This document shows positions 40,175 through 50,120 of a DNA stretch of 64,000 bases, piece after piece. A program made the position numbers and the translations under genes. The notes beneath the pieces were generated by a model. It ran no database searches and had not been told where the DNA came from. It saw only the letters and a program-made list of their open reading frames with translations. Source of the DNA: Dyella lutea (GTDB lineage Bacteria > Pseudomonadota > Gammaproteobacteria > Xanthomonadales > Rhodanobacteraceae); the NCBI RefSeq assembly GCF_024158035.1, contig NZ_JAMZEK010000003.1, forward strand, positions 248,001 through 312,000, in the 5' to 3' direction. The number at the start of each line of letters is the position of its first letter. Positions within the stretch are counted from its first letter, which is position 1.

Positions 40175-41557
40175 ATGACCCAGCGCAAGTACTTCGGTAC
40201 CGACGGCATCCGCGGCCGGGCCGGGCAGTGGCCGATCAGCGCCGACTTCATGCTGCGCCTCGGTCGTGCCGCAGGAACGGTGCTGGCCGCGCGCGCCAAA
40301 CCCAGCATCGCCGGTGGCCAGGTACCGAAGCACCCGGCGGTGGTGATCGGCAAGGACACGCGCATTTCCGGCTACATGTTCGAGTCCGCGCTGGAGGCAG
40401 GGCTGGTGGCGGCTGGCGTGGACGTGCGCCTGCTCGGCCCGTTGCCGACCCCGGCGGTGGCCTTCCTGACCCGCTCGCTGCGCGCCGTTGCCGGCATCGT
40501 GATCAGTGCCTCGCACAATCCGTTCGACGACAACGGCATCAAGTTCTTCTCCGCCACTGGCGAGAAGTTGCCGGACGAGGTCGAGCTGGCGATCGAGGCC
40601 GAGCTGGAGCGCGACTTCGTCACCGTGCCGTCTGAGAACCTGGGCAAGGCCACCCGCATCGACAACGCCGTGGCGCGTTATGCCGAGTCCTGCAAGGCCA
40701 CCGTGCCGGAGGAGCTCAGCCTGCACGGCATGAAGGTCGTGCTCGATTGCGCGCATGGCGCCACCTACCAGGTCGCGCCGAAGGTGTTCGCCGAGCTTGG
40801 CGCCGAGGTCGTCACCATCGGCGACACCCCGGACGGCTTCAACATCAACCGGGGCGTCGGTTCCACCCATCCCGAGGCGCTGCAGCAGGCCGTGGTCGAA
40901 CGGGGCGCGGACCTCGGTATTGCCTTCGATGGCGACGGCGATCGCGTGCTGCTGGTCGATCGCACCGGTGCCGTCGCCGATGGCGACGACATCCTCTATG
41001 TGCTCGCCCGTGCCTGGCAGGCCAAGGGGGAGCTGAAGGGGCCGGTGGTCGGCACCCTGATGAGCAACTACGGGCTGGAGAAGGCGCTGGCCGCGATGGG
41101 TGTGGAGCTGATCAGGGCCAACGTGGGCGATCGCTACGTGTTGCAGCAGCTGCGCGCGCACGGTGGGGTGCTCGGCGGCGAGACCTCCGGCCACGTGCTG
41201 TGCCTGGACCGCGCCACCACGGGGGATGGCATCGTCGCCGCATTGGCCGTGCTCGAGGCGCTGGCCGAGTCGGGACAGGATCTGGTCCAGGCCCGTGCCG
41301 GGCTGGTGAAGCTGCCGCAGGTGATGCTCAACGTGCGCTTCAGCGGCAATGCCAAAGCCGTGCTGGAGGACGCCGAGGTGGCAGCGGCCGTGGGTGCCGC
41401 CCAGCGGCAGATGGCGGGCCGCGGCCGGGTGTTCCTGCGCGCCTCGGGTACCGAGCCGGTGGTGCGCGTCACCGTCGAGGGGGCAGACGCCTCCGAGGTG
41501 AAGGCTTTGGCACAGAGCCTGGCAGACGTCGTAAAATCCGTCGCCGAACGCTCGTGA
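40175..41557 (+). CDS. glmM: Phosphoglucosamine mutase
   Basis: 460 residues, start at 40175. It converts glucosamine-6-phosphate to glucosamine-1-phosphate for peptidoglycan and LPS. Seen: [14 protein letters not shown], the phospho-serine Ser113 in [12 protein letters not shown], metal loop FDGDGDR with Asp252, 254 and 256, [12 protein letters not shown] (sugar-binding) and [15 protein letters not shown] (phosphate-binding). All residues required are present. In other Xanthomonadales tpiA and secG usually follow at once; here three genes intervene. Confidence 0.97.
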   Translation: MTQRKYFGTDGIRGRAGQWPISADFMLRLGRAAGTVLAARAKPSIAGGQVPKHPAVVIGKDTRISGYMFESALEAGLVAAGVDVRLLGPLPTPAVAFLTRSLRAVAGIVISASHNPFDDNGIKFFSATGEKLPDEVELAIEAELERDFVTVPSENLGKATRIDNAVARYAESCKATVPEELSLHGMKVVLDCAHGATYQVAPKVFAELGAEVVTIGDTPDGFNINRGVGSTHPEALQQAVVERGADLGIAFDGDGDRVLLVDRTGAVADGDDILYVLARAWQAKGELKGPVVGTLMSNYGLEKALAAMGVELIRANVGDRYVLQQLRAHGGVLGGETSGHVLCLDRATTGDGIVAALAVLEALAESGQDLVQARAGLVKLPQVMLNVRFSGNAKAVLEDAEVAAAVGAAQRQMAGRGRVFLRASGTEPVVRVTVEGADASEVKALAQSLADVVKSVAERS

Positions 41558-41658
41558 GCCTGCTCTAGCTGTATCCAGGTCGCCATGGAATGGCCCGACG
41601 TGCCCCGCCCTTGCGGTGGCGGATGAAATCGACCGCACGCCAACCTGGAGCTCCATAA

Positions 41659-42594
41659 ATGAAGAACGTTCCCACCCTGGACATCCGCCGTTACGACACC
41701 GACCGCGACGCCTTCGTCGCCGAGCTGGGTGCGGCCTATCGCGAATTCGGCTTCTGCTGCATCAGCGGCCATGGCATCGATCCGGCACTGATCGACGGCG
41801 CCTACGACGCCTTCAAGCGCTTCTTCGCGCTGCCGGCCGAGACCAAGATGAAGTACCACGTGCCCGGGTCCGGCGGTGCGCGTGGCTATACGCCATTCAA
41901 GGTGGAGACGGCGAAGGACAGCAGTTACCCGGACCTGAAGGAATTCTGGCACGTCGGGCGCGAGATCCCGCGTGATTCGAAGTTCGCCGACGTGATGCCG
42001 CCGAACCTGTGGCCGGAGGAAGTGCCGGACTTCAAGGCGTACGGCTACGGCCTGTTCGAGGCTCTGGACCAGCTCGGCACACGCGTGTTGCGCGCGCTGG
42101 CCCTGCACATCGGCCTGCCGGAGAGCTACTTCGAGGACAAGACCGACCAGGGCAATTCGATCCTGCGGCCGATCCACTACCCGCCGATCACCGAGGACAA
42201 CATCCCCAACGTGCGCGCCGGCGCCCACGAGGACATCAACTTCATCACCCTGCTGGTCGGTGCCAGCGCCGAAGGCCTGGAAGTGCTGACCCGCGAGGGC
42301 CAGTGGCTGCCGATCACCACCCGGGGCGACGCCATCGTGGTGAACATCGGCGACATGCTGCAGCGGCTGACCAACCACGTGTATCCGTCCACCACGCATC
42401 GGGTGGTGAACCCGCCGAACGACAACGCGCGCAAGCCGCGCTATTCGGTGCCGTACTTCCTGCATCCGAACCCGGACGTGGTGCTCGATCCGGTGCCGGA
42501 GTGCGTCACGCCGGACAACCCGAGCCGTTACGACACTTCGATGACCTCGCACGAGTACCTGATGCAGCGCCTGCGCGAGATCAAGCTGATCTGA
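41659..42594 (+). CDS. Isopenicillin N synthase-family Fe(II)/2-oxoglutarate oxygenase
   Basis: 311 residues. A DIOX_N part (VPTLDIRRYDTDRDAFVAELGAAYREFGFCCISGHGID) precedes the jelly-roll core with the metal ligands His and Asp in AHEDINFITLL, the distal His in STTHRVVNPP, and the Arg/Ser cosubstrate pair in RKPRYSVPYFLHP. All are intact, so it should be an active non-haem iron dioxygenase. The substrate is unknown; family members act on peptides, hormones and amino-acid derivatives. The gene lies 101 bases after glmM and ends at a good terminator. Confidence 0.9.
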   Translation: MKNVPTLDIRRYDTDRDAFVAELGAAYREFGFCCISGHGIDPALIDGAYDAFKRFFALPAETKMKYHVPGSGGARGYTPFKVETAKDSSYPDLKEFWHVGREIPRDSKFADVMPPNLWPEEVPDFKAYGYGLFEALDQLGTRVLRALALHIGLPESYFEDKTDQGNSILRPIHYPPITEDNIPNVRAGAHEDINFITLLVGASAEGLEVLTREGQWLPITTRGDAIVVNIGDMLQRLTNHVYPSTTHRVVNPPNDNARKPRYSVPYFLHPNPDVVLDPVPECVTPDNPSRYDTSMTSHEYLMQRLREIKLI

Positions 42595-42624
42595 TTTTCC
42601 GAGCTGACGGCACTGCGGATGAAG

Positions 42625-42648
42625 CGGGGAGCGAAAGCTCCCCGTTTT
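42625..42648 (+). terminator. Rho-independent terminator
   Basis: CGGGGAGC (42625-42632), GAAA loop, GCTCCCCG (42637-42644), then TTTT. It follows the oxygenase gene by 30 bases and faces the convergent gene at 42653. Confidence 0.8.
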
Positions 42649-42652
42649 GCAT

Positions 42653-43333
42653 TCAGGCCATCCAGAAAAACAGGGCGGTCATCCGTTTGGACTCGACACC
42701 ATCCATCCCCCAGTAACTGCTGGCGCTGTGGATGATGTTGGACCTGTACACCAGCAGTCGGTTGTAGCGGTGCGGCACGCGCACGTCCTCGACGAAGGCC
42801 GTGGGCGCGACGAAACGATTCCCCAGCGCGTCGACCAGGTTGCGATGGGGCGGCATCACCATGTTGCCGGCCAGCTGGCCGTTCGGCATGCGCTGGCGGA
42901 AAAAGCTGGTGCCGCAGCGCTCCGGCACGTCGGGATTGAGATAGATCACCGCGGCGTAGCGGCACAGGTTGAGCGAATCGGTGTGCGGCTTGACCGCACC
43001 CTCCAGCGAACCGACCACCTGCACCGCGTTGTGGTTGAGCCTGAGGCCGTCTTCGGTCTGGCCCACCCACAGGCGTTTGGCGCCCGTGAGCTGGCGCACC
43101 CGCGCCTCCAGCGCCTCCAGTTCGGCCGGCAGCAGCGCGTCGTTCGCGCGCATGCCTGGCCAGACCTCGCCCGTGGCCGGATAACCGTATTCCCAGTCGG
43201 TCTTGGCAAGGCAGCGTTGGCGCACCTCGTCAGGGTTCGGCAGCACCTCGTCGACCACCCAATAGTCGCGCCCCTCGGTCGGCTTCCGGTAGGGCAACGG
43301 CCGCATCGCAGGGTGCGTGGGAAACAAGGACAT
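42653..43333 (-). CDS. DUF6445-like Fe(II) oxygenase-fold protein
   Basis: 226 residues. A cupin-like double-stranded helix is suggested by GAVKPHTDSLNLCRYAAVIYLNPDVPERCGTSFFR and by SNIIHSASSYWGMD. The H-x-D pair (PHTDS), distal His (IIHSAS) and a following Arg (ESKRMTALFF) suit a prolyl-4-hydroxylase-like iron site. The pattern matches DUF6445, proteins often next to tryptophan halogenases and SapC-like genes; none of those is seen here. The substrate is unknown. The assignment to DUF6445 is from memory of its pattern. Confidence 0.75.
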   Translation of the reverse strand: MSLFPTHPAMRPLPYRKPTEGRDYWVVDEVLPNPDEVRQRCLAKTDWEYGYPATGEVWPGMRANDALLPAELEALEARVRQLTGAKRLWVGQTEDGLRLNHNAVQVVGSLEGAVKPHTDSLNLCRYAAVIYLNPDVPERCGTSFFRQRMPNGQLAGNMVMPPHRNLVDALGNRFVAPTAFVEDVRVPHRYNRLLVYRSNIIHSASSYWGMDGVESKRMTALFFWMA

Positions 43334-43383
43334 GCTGGGATCTCCCGACGACGGTCCAGACTGCGCACGTTAGCGCATGGGCC

Positions 43384-44193
43384 TCAGTCGTGGCGGTTGC
43401 GGTAGCGCGCGGATTCGCGGTGGGACAACCACAGGGCGAGACGATCGGGCAGCAGTTCCGTGACGGTCTTGATGATGCGGTTGACGCGCCCCGGAACGAA
43501 CACCACCGCGCCGCGCTCGACGGCGTCGACACCCTGCTGAGCGACCTCCTCGGCGCTGAGCCACATGAAGCGAGGCATCGCATTCATCTTCTGGCGGGTC
43601 CCCGTGACGTCGTGAAACTCCGACCAGGTAAAGCCCGGACAGAGTGCGCAGACATGGACTCCGGTATCCCGGTTCTCCAGTGCCAGCGACTGCGAAAGCT
43701 TGATCAGATAGGCCTTGGAGGCTGCATATAGCGTGTGACCGGCCGTGCCAGGAACGAAACCGGCCAGCGAAGCCACGTTGATCACACGCCCATGGCCCCG
43801 CGCGCGCATGCCGGGCTGCAGGCGCCAGGCCAGTTCGGTGGGCGCGGTCATCATCACCTGGATGAAGTCGGCGTGAGCCTGCCAGGGATTGGCGACCAGG
43901 GTGCCGGGCAGGCCGTAGCCGGCATTGTTGACCAGCCAGTCGACGGCATAGCCCTCCGCCTCCAATGCTTCGCACAGGCGCTGCGGAGACGATGGATCGG
44001 CGAGGTCGGCGGCAAGCACCAAGGAGCGCGTGCCGTGCCGCTCACGCAGCGCCTCGGCCAGTGCGTGCAGGCGATCCTCGCGGCGTGCGACGAGCACCAG
44101 GTCATGGCCGCGGGCGGCCAGCGCCCGGGCAAAGGCTGCACCGATGCCTGCGGAGGCGCCGGTGACGAGGCTGCAGGGGCGTTTGTCGGACAT
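43384..44193 (-). CDS. Short-chain dehydrogenase/reductase
   Basis: 269 residues. Rossmann motif TGASAGIG at 11-18, then LVARREDRL (suggesting NADP preference from the Arg pair), LVNNAGYGLPG, INVASLAGFVPG with catalytic Ser and the YAASK active-site motif, and CPGFTWSEFHDV after it. Classical SDR tetrad residues are all visible. The C-terminal part (VVFVPGRVNRIIKTVTELLPDRL) resembles SDRs of the lipid-associated DltE/YqjQ group. Substrate unknown. It is transcribed away from tpiA. Confidence 0.9.
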   Translation of the reverse strand: MSDKRPCSLVTGASAGIGAAFARALAARGHDLVLVARREDRLHALAEALRERHGTRSLVLAADLADPSSPQRLCEALEAEGYAVDWLVNNAGYGLPGTLVANPWQAHADFIQVMMTAPTELAWRLQPGMRARGHGRVINVASLAGFVPGTAGHTLYAASKAYLIKLSQSLALENRDTGVHVCALCPGFTWSEFHDVTGTRQKMNAMPRFMWLSAEEVAQQGVDAVERGAVVFVPGRVNRIIKTVTELLPDRLALWLSHRESARYRNRHD

Positions 44194-44307
44194 GATGGAG
44201 TTCCTTGCGGGCAGGCGGTCATCTTCGCGGGTGTCGGCATTGGCTGCCAGCGCAATTGTCCGGGGCCCAGAGCATCGCTAAGCTCGCGCTTTTTTGCGGG
44301 ACATCCC

Positions 44308-45057
44308 ATGCGCAAGAAGCTGGTCGCAGGCAACTGGAAGATGCATGGCAGCCGTTCCATGGCGAGCGCGCTCGTCGCCGAGCTGGCTGCCCATCGGACA
44401 CCGGAAGTGGATGTGCTGGTGATCCCGCCGTTTCCCTATCTGGCGCTGGTCGCCGATGCGTGTGCCAGCGCCGGGATCGGTCTGGGCGGGCAGGATGTGA
44501 GCGAGCATGAGGGGCAGGGTGCCTATACCGGCGAAGTATCGGCGGCCATGCTCGCCGACGTGGGCGCCGGCTGGGTGCTGGTCGGTCACTCGGAACGCCG
44601 CCAGTACCACGATGAGGGCGACACATTGGTGGCCCGCAAGTTCGTCGCCGCGCTCGGCGCCGGGCTGACGCCGATTCTCTGTGTGGGCGAAACGCTGGCC
44701 CAGCGCGAAGCGGGGGAGACCGGGCAGGTGGTGCAGCGTCAGGTCAAGGCGGTGCTCGACCTGGTGGGTATCGCGCCGTTCGATACGGCGGTGATCGCCT
44801 ACGAGCCGGTGTGGGCGATCGGCACCGGCCACACGGCCACGCCGGAGCAGGCGCAGCACGTGCACGCGCTGATTCGTAGCCAACTGGCCAGGGAGGATGC
44901 TATGATTGCGGGTCTGACTCGGCTGCTTTACGGCGGCAGCGTCAAGCCCGGAAACGCTGCGCAACTGTTCGCGCAGCCGGATGTCGACGGGGGCCTGGTG
45001 GGCGGTGCCTGCCTGCAGTCCGGCGATTTCCTCGGCATCTGCGAAGCCGCTCGTTGA
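44308..45057 (+). CDS. tpiA: Triose-phosphate isomerase
   Basis: 249 residues, ATG at 44308. It interconverts dihydroxyacetone phosphate and glyceraldehyde-3-phosphate. Seen: VAGNWKMHGS with Lys11, GQDVSEHEGQGAYTGEVSAAMLADVG, VLVGHSERRQYH with the electrophilic His, AYEPVWAIGTG with the catalytic Glu and loop 6, and LLYGGSVKPGNA. Everything expected is present. secG begins 24 bases later, so the pair is an operon. Confidence 0.98.
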   Translation: MRKKLVAGNWKMHGSRSMASALVAELAAHRTPEVDVLVIPPFPYLALVADACASAGIGLGGQDVSEHEGQGAYTGEVSAAMLADVGAGWVLVGHSERRQYHDEGDTLVARKFVAALGAGLTPILCVGETLAQREAGETGQVVQRQVKAVLDLVGIAPFDTAVIAYEPVWAIGTGHTATPEQAQHVHALIRSQLAREDAMIAGLTRLLYGGSVKPGNAAQLFAQPDVDGGLVGGACLQSGDFLGICEAAR

Positions 45058-45081
45058 GCGCAACGGAATCCAAAAATAGTC

Positions 45082-45516
45082 ATGTTCGTCATTTTCAGCG
45101 TGTTCTACATCCTGGTGGCCGCGGCGATGATCGTGCTGATCCTCATGCAGCGCGGCGCGGGCGCCGATGCGGGCTCGGGATTCGGTGGCGGCGCCTCGGC
45201 TACCGTGTTCGGCGCCCGCGGCTCGTCCAACTTCATGAGTCGCACGACGGCGGTGCTGGCGGGCCTGTTTTTCCTGCTGAGCCTGGGCATGGGTATGTAC
45301 CTGAGCCACAGCGGTACGCCGAAGGTATCGGACAACGATCTTGGTGTGATGGCGGGGGTTGCCAAGTCGGCTCCAGCCTCCCAAAATGCGCAGCCCGCCG
45401 CGGTGGTGAACAGCGACGTGCCGCAGGCGGCCAAGCCGGCCAGCACCAGCGCCGTTCCCGCAGCAGCGCCTGCTGCCGCGGCTCCCGCATCGGCGGCTAG
45501 CAGCAGCAAGAAGTAA
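45082..45516 (+). CDS. secG: Preprotein translocase subunit SecG
   Basis: 144 residues. Two membrane helices (FVIFSVFYILVAAAMIVLILMQ and TTAVLAGLFFLLSLGMGMYL) flank the conserved cytoplasmic loop GAGADAGSGFGGGASATVFGARGSSNF. SecG stimulates the SecYE channel. The tail from about residue 95 is an Ala/Pro/Ser-rich low-complexity stretch (AVPAAAPAAAAPASAASSSKK), longer than in E. coli (110 residues) but usual in this order. Followed by tRNA-Leu after 7 bases. Confidence 0.96.
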   Translation: MFVIFSVFYILVAAAMIVLILMQRGAGADAGSGFGGGASATVFGARGSSNFMSRTTAVLAGLFFLLSLGMGMYLSHSGTPKVSDNDLGVMAGVAKSAPASQNAQPAAVVNSDVPQAAKPASTSAVPAAAPAAAAPASAASSSKK

Positions 45517-45523
45517 TACACCT

Positions 45524-45608
45524 GCCCAGGTGGCGGAATTGGTAGACGCACTACCTTGAGGTGGTAGCGCCGAGAGGCGTGGGGGTTCGAGTCCCCCCTT
45601 GGGCACCA
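45524..45608 (+). tRNA. tRNA-Leu (anticodon GAG)
   Basis: 85 bases including CCA. Acceptor GCCCAGG pairs with CTTGGGC. The anticodon loop TTGAGGT gives GAG; the anticodon stem is CTACC/GGTAG. The variable arm is long and the T arm is GGGGGTTCGAGTCCCCC. It follows secG, as in many gammaproteobacteria. Confidence 0.98.
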
Positions 45609-45648
45609 ACAACAGCGGGGCATGCAGAGCAGCGCCAGCCCCGGATCG

Positions 45649-45673
45649 AAAGCCGCCGCAAGGCGGCTTTTTT
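45649..45673 (+). terminator. Rho-independent terminator
   Basis: AAAGCCGCC, GCAA loop, GGCGGCTTT with a run of six T. It closes the tpiA-secG-tRNA-Leu transcript. Confidence 0.85.
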
Positions 45674-45768
45674 GTTGGTCGTTGTTTTTGTGGTCGCAGC
45701 GTGCACGTGGCGTGAAGTGTTGCTAACCTTTTCCCGCGGCTGCGCAGGGGCAGCTGTGGAGAGTCAAA

Positions 45769-45972
45769 ATGCAAACGATGCATGCGGGCTCGGCGCTGCG
45801 GCGCGGGCTGCGGTTGTTTGCAGGGATGCTGGCGGGCGAGAAGGCCCGTTCGACCGCGCCCGAGGCGTTGGCGGCAAGGAGCGACCTGGTTTCCTGGTGT
45901 TCCGAGGCTCGCACGAGACGAGAGGACGAACTGGCGCGTAGCCGGTTCCTGCAATCTTTTCCCGAAAGCTAG
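45769..45972 (+). CDS. Possible small ORF of unknown function
   Basis: 67 residues (MQTMHAGSALRRGLRLFAGM...) with GGAGAG five to six bases before the ATG. It is rich in Arg and Ala, and no family is recognised. It is the only plausible gene in the 595-base stretch 45674-46268, which otherwise holds the hairpin at 46114-46135 and presumably the promoter of the regulator gene. It could be spurious. Confidence 0.3.
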   Translation: MQTMHAGSALRRGLRLFAGMLAGEKARSTAPEALAARSDLVSWCSEARTRREDELARSRFLQSFPES

Positions 45973-46113
45973 CTGTCGGTCCGACTTGACGGCCGGCGCG
46001 CGGGACATTGTGCGACCGCTGCCACTTTCCGCCTGCCTTCCGGTGGATACCGTACGCGGTCAGTAGGCGTGCTCCTACGGCATCGACCCACAATGCGATG
46101 GCAAGCTATTTTT

Positions 46114-46135
46114 CGTTCGTCGGTTGCGACGAACG
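46114..46135. other. Perfect hairpin/inverted repeat upstream of the regulator gene
   Basis: CGTTCGTCG (46114-46122), GTTG loop, CGACGAACG (46127-46135), about 134 bases before the regulator start. TTTTT lies before it rather than after it, so it is not a plus-strand terminator. It may be an operator or a leader hairpin. Confidence 0.4.
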
Positions 46136-46268
46136 TCTTGATGCCGGCCCGTCTGTGTCATCCAGGGTTGAATGGGTGATTTGATGGCAAGCGGACATGC
46201 TTTGCCGGCTGCTGGCGCGCAGTGGAATTTGCGCGCAAGATGATTCAATACCCAAGGAGGGTAGCGTA

Positions 46269-46922
46269 GTGATCAATGTTGTCCTGGTGGATGATCACGA
46301 GCTGGTTCGCACCGGCTTCCGGATGATCCTGCAACAGCAACCGGATATTCGCATTCGCGGGGAGGCGGGGAGCGCGGAAGAGGGCTTGCGCCTGATCCGC
46401 ACACTGGCGCCCGACATCGCACTGGTGGATGTCCATATGCCTGGCATGAGTGGTATCGAACTCACCGAGCGGGTGGTGCGGTCCAAGTTGCACACGCACA
46501 TCGTGATCGTGACGGTGGTCGACGATGCCCGGTTTCCGAAACGCCTGCTCGATGCCGGCGCACTCGGTTATCTGACCAAGGGGTGTACCGCTGAAGAGCT
46601 GCTGGCGGCGGTTCGCCAGGTGGCCAGTGGCCGTCGCTATCTTGCACCGGCTGTAGCGCAGCAGCTGGCGCTGGCAACGCTGGATGGCAGCGACTCGCCG
46701 TTCGACACGCTCTCCAGCCGCGAGCTCGAAGTGGCGATGATGCTGGTGCGAGGCAAGCCGCTGACGCTGATCGGCGAGCAGCTCAATCTCAGTCCGAAGA
46801 CAGTGTCGACGTACAAGCAGCGTCTGATGGAAAAGCTCAACGTCGACCACGTGATCAGTCTCGCCCACCTGATGGCCGTGCACGGACTGATCGATACTCA
46901 GGCGCAGCACGCCAACGCCTGA
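46269..46922 (+). CDS. LuxR-type response regulator, GacA/UvrY-like
   Basis: 217 residues from the GTG at 46269, eight bases after a strong [11 protein letters not shown] domain (VVLVDDHELVRTGFRMIL; phospho-Asp54 in ALVDVHMPGMSG; YLTKG with the conserved Lys) is joined to a LuxR/FixJ HTH (LSSRELEVAMMLVRGKPLTLIGEQLNLSPKTVSTYKQRLMEKLNV). The whole protein follows GacA/UvrY. In gammaproteobacteria these regulators turn on CsrB-type RNAs. The partner sensor kinase (BarA/GacS) is not in the window. uvrC, often next to uvrY, is also absent. Confidence 0.9.
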   Translation: MINVVLVDDHELVRTGFRMILQQQPDIRIRGEAGSAEEGLRLIRTLAPDIALVDVHMPGMSGIELTERVVRSKLHTHIVIVTVVDDARFPKRLLDAGALGYLTKGCTAEELLAAVRQVASGRRYLAPAVAQQLALATLDGSDSPFDTLSSRELEVAMMLVRGKPLTLIGEQLNLSPKTVSTYKQRLMEKLNVDHVISLAHLMAVHGLIDTQAQHANA

Positions 46923-46950
46923 GCGGCATGGCATCTGCGTGGTAGCAAAA

Positions 46951-46978
46951 CAAAAGCCGGGCATTCGCCCGGCTTTTG
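46951..46978. terminator. Bidirectional rho-independent terminator
   Basis: CAAAAGCCGGGC, ATTC loop, GCCCGGCTTTTG. It has an A tract on one side and a T tract on the other, so it serves both the regulator gene (plus) and rne (minus). Confidence 0.88.
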
Positions 46979-47012
46979 TTCAATGGGAACACCGGCTTTC
47001 GCCGGCATCCGG

Positions 47013-50000
47013 TCAGCTCACTTTGGTGTTGCCATCCTGTTTGCGTTCCGGTGCGTCTTCCTTGTCGGCTTCCGGCGTTTCGGGGGCAGGGTTCCCGGTC
47101 GCTGCTGCCGGTTCAAGTGTTGCATGCTCGGCGGCAGCGGGCGGTTCGATCGCCTCCCGAGGAGGCGTGTGCGTTGGCGTCGCAGTCGCCTGCGCAAGCA
47201 GATCACCCTGCGCCGGACCTGCAGCGATGGTGGTCGCAGGTTCGGCAGCCGCGCTGGTTGCGGGGGCGGACACCATGGCATCGGTGTCGGTCACGCCAGG
47301 CAGCACCGTCTCGTTGTCTGCCTGAGGTAGCTCGGCCACGGACACCGTGCCGTCCTGCTTCTCCTCGTACGCGGCCACCGCCACTGCTGGTGCCGCCGCG
47401 GTGATCGACGGTGCCTCCTGGACCTGTTCGTCGGCCTCGGAAGAGTTGCCTTGAGTGCGCTCGGTCGATGCCTGCGGAATTGGCGGCAAGGTGGGCAGGT
47501 TGAACGATGTCATCGCCGACGGTGTCATCGTCGCCACCGGCGGAGCCATGGTCATGGCCACGGCTTCGGCCGCATTCTCGGTGTTGACCGCGAGGGTGGG
47601 CTCGGTCGGCACGTCAGTCGACGAGGAGGCCACGATTGTCGCTGCGATCGCGACCGCACCGGCTTCGGCGGGGCGCGCCGACGGTGCGGGTGCGGCGCCT
47701 TCGCCGGCGCCATCGTGCTGATCGTCGCGATCCTCGTCATCCAGTCCATCGGCCTGCTGCGCAGCATCGGCTGTCGTACCGGCGGCGCCTTCGTCATGGC
47801 GGCGGCGGCGGCGCCCGCCGCGGCGACCGCGGCGGCGACGCGGGGTGCTGCCGTCGGTGGCCTCGGCAGCGCCTTCCACAGGAGCCTGCCCGGTCGCAGC
47901 GACAGGCTCGGCGGCTGCCGCTGCCAACTTCTGCAGCTCTTCGGCCGGTGCTTCGTTCACGACCGGGCCCTGCGGCGGTTGCGGGCGCGTCGCTGCGGGA
48001 GCCTGGCGCTCCGGGCGATTGCCGGTCGGCGCGGTGCCGGCCGAATCCGCCTTCACGTTCGCCGATTCCGGCTTCGGCTGCTGACGGGGCTGGGGTGCTT
48101 TGTCCTGGCGAGGACTATTGCCGGAAGCGGTCTTTTCCTGGCGAGACCGGCCCGCCTGCTCCTGTTCGCCACCGCGCTGGCGGTTGCCTTTCTGCTGCGC
48201 GGCATTGCCACCTCGACCGGGCTGCTGACCCTGTTCGCGGCGATTGCTCCTGTTGCCCTGGGATGCGTTATTGGCCTGAGCCTGCTGGGCGGGGCGATTG
48301 CGCTCGTCGCGGCGCTGCCCCTGACGGCGACTGCCGGAACGCTCGTTGCTGTCCGGTTCGGACGGCGCAGACGCCTCGGTCGGGCCGCGGAACCAGCCGA
48401 GCAGTCGCGTCAGCAGGCCGCCGGACGGGGCCGGTGCGGGTGCCGCCGCCTGGCGACGCGGCGCGGCCTTCGGGGCAGGTGCCGTGGCGACGACCTGAGC
48501 GGTTTCCTCTCGGACCGGTGCCGGTGTAGACGGCACAACGCCGCTGACGGCGGGCTGCTCGCTGCTGCCCAGGGTCTGGCCCATCTTCGGGATCGGCGAC
48601 GCCTCGACAGCGGTCAGGCGCTCGTAGCTGGGCTTGCTGTGTTCGCCCATCTCCGCCTCCTTGATCCGCTGGATCTCGATATGCGGCGTCTGCAGCTTGC
48701 GGTCGGCGACGATGACCACGTGCACTTTGTTGCGCAGTTCGATCTCGACGACGCTGGCGCGCTTCTCGTTGAGCAGGAAGTTGGCGACCGTCGGCGGCGC
48801 CTGCACCAGCACCTGGCCGGTGTTGTCCTTCATCGCGTGCTCTTCGATCAGGCGCAGGGTCGACAGCGACAGCGATTCCACGCTGCGGATGTGGCCGTGG
48901 CCTTCGCAACGCGGGCAGACGATCTGGGTCGCTTCGCCCAGACTCGGGCGCAGGCGCTGGCGCGACATCTCCAGCAGGCCGAAGCGCGAGATGCGACCGA
49001 CCTGCACGCGGGCGCGATCGAGCTTGAGGGCGTCCTTCAGCTTCTCCTCGACCTCGCGCTGGTGGCGCGGGCTGTCCATGTCGATGAAGTCGATGACGAT
49101 CAGGCCGCCGGCGTCGCGGATGCGCAGCTGGCGGGCGATCTCCACTGCGGCTTCGCAATTGGTGTTGAAGGCGGTTTCCTCGATGTCGCCGCCCTTGGTC
49201 GACTTGGCCGAATTGATGTCGATCGCGGTCAGTGCCTCGGTCTGATCGATCACGATCGAGCCGCCGGAGGGCAGGCGTACCTGGCGATCGAACGCACTCT
49301 CGATCTGCGTCTCGATCTGGTAGCGCGAGAACAGCGGGGTATCGTCCTTGTAAAGCTTGAGCTTGCGCAGGGCGTTGGGCATCACCTGCTGCATGAACTC
49401 CCGCGCGTCGTTGAACAGCGACTCCTCGTCGATGAGGATCTCGCCGATGTCATTGCGCAGGTAGTCGCGCAGGGCACGGATGAACAGCTTCGATTCCTGG
49501 TAGATCAGGAACGGAGCCTTCTGCTTGGCGGCGGCTTCGGAGATCGAGCGCCACAGGGTGAGCAGGTAGTCCAGATCCCACTGCAGCTCTTCGGCGTCGC
49601 GGCCCATGCCGGCGGTGCGCACGATCAGGCCGACGTCGTCCGGTACGTTGAGCAGGTCCAGCGCTTCCTTCAGCGCCTGCCGGTCCTCGCCCTCGATCCG
49701 GCGCGATACTCCGCCGGCCTTCGGGTTGTTCGGCATCAACACCATGTAGCGGCCAGCCAGGCTGATGTAGGTGGTCAGCGCGGCGCCCTTGTTGCCGCGC
49801 TCTTCCTTCTCCACCTGGACGACCAGCTCCTGGCCTTCCTTCAACAGCTCGCGGATGTTCGCCTTGTGTGGGTCCAGGCCCGGGGTGAAGTACTCGCGGG
49901 CGATTTCCTTGATCGGCAGGAAGCCGTGACGCTCGGCGCCATAGTCGACGAAACAGGCTTCCAGCGAGGCTTCGACGCGGGTGATACGGCCCTTGTAGAT

Positions 50001-50120
50001 GTTGGCCTTTTTCTGCTCGCGCGAGGGGATTTCGATATCGAGGTCGTACAGGGTCTGGCCATCGACGATGGCCACACGCAACTCTTCACGCTGAGTTGCG
50101 TTGATCAACATGCGCTTCAT
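47013..50120 (-). CDS. rne: Ribonuclease E
   Basis: 1035 residues from the start at 50120 ([17 protein letters not shown]). It is the main mRNA-decay and rRNA-processing endonuclease and degradosome scaffold. The catalytic half has the S1 domain (about 35-120, [31 protein letters not shown]), the 5' sensor, the DNase I-like part with [22 protein letters not shown] and IVIDFIDMD, and the Zn-link [12 protein letters not shown] near residue 401. The C-terminal half (about 520-1035) is low complexity, Arg/Pro/Ala/Gln rich, with [14 protein letters not shown]-like RNA-binding stretches. The sequence of that half is not conserved with E. coli, as is usual. Confidence 0.97.
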   Translation of the reverse strand: MKRMLINATQREELRVAIVDGQTLYDLDIEIPSREQKKANIYKGRITRVEASLEACFVDYGAERHGFLPIKEIAREYFTPGLDPHKANIRELLKEGQELVVQVEKEERGNKGAALTTYISLAGRYMVLMPNNPKAGGVSRRIEGEDRQALKEALDLLNVPDDVGLIVRTAGMGRDAEELQWDLDYLLTLWRSISEAAAKQKAPFLIYQESKLFIRALRDYLRNDIGEILIDEESLFNDAREFMQQVMPNALRKLKLYKDDTPLFSRYQIETQIESAFDRQVRLPSGGSIVIDQTEALTAIDINSAKSTKGGDIEETAFNTNCEAAVEIARQLRIRDAGGLIVIDFIDMDSPRHQREVEEKLKDALKLDRARVQVGRISRFGLLEMSRQRLRPSLGEATQIVCPRCEGHGHIRSVESLSLSTLRLIEEHAMKDNTGQVLVQAPPTVANFLLNEKRASVVEIELRNKVHVVIVADRKLQTPHIEIQRIKEAEMGEHSKPSYERLTAVEASPIPKMGQTLGSSEQPAVSGVVPSTPAPVREETAQVVATAPAPKAAPRRQAAAPAPAPSGGLLTRLLGWFRGPTEASAPSEPDSNERSGSRRQGQRRDERNRPAQQAQANNASQGNRSNRREQGQQPGRGGNAAQQKGNRQRGGEQEQAGRSRQEKTASGNSPRQDKAPQPRQQPKPESANVKADSAGTAPTGNRPERQAPAATRPQPPQGPVVNEAPAEELQKLAAAAAEPVAATGQAPVEGAAEATDGSTPRRRRGRRGGRRRRRHDEGAAGTTADAAQQADGLDDEDRDDQHDGAGEGAAPAPSARPAEAGAVAIAATIVASSSTDVPTEPTLAVNTENAAEAVAMTMAPPVATMTPSAMTSFNLPTLPPIPQASTERTQGNSSEADEQVQEAPSITAAAPAVAVAAYEEKQDGTVSVAELPQADNETVLPGVTDTDAMVSAPATSAAAEPATTIAAGPAQGDLLAQATATPTHTPPREAIEPPAAAEHATLEPAAATGNPAPETPEADKEDAPERKQDGNTKVS

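Noticed and set aside
39158-41656. 832-codon minus-strand frame opposite folP/glmM
   Set aside because: His- and Gln-rich antisense shadow of two certain genes.
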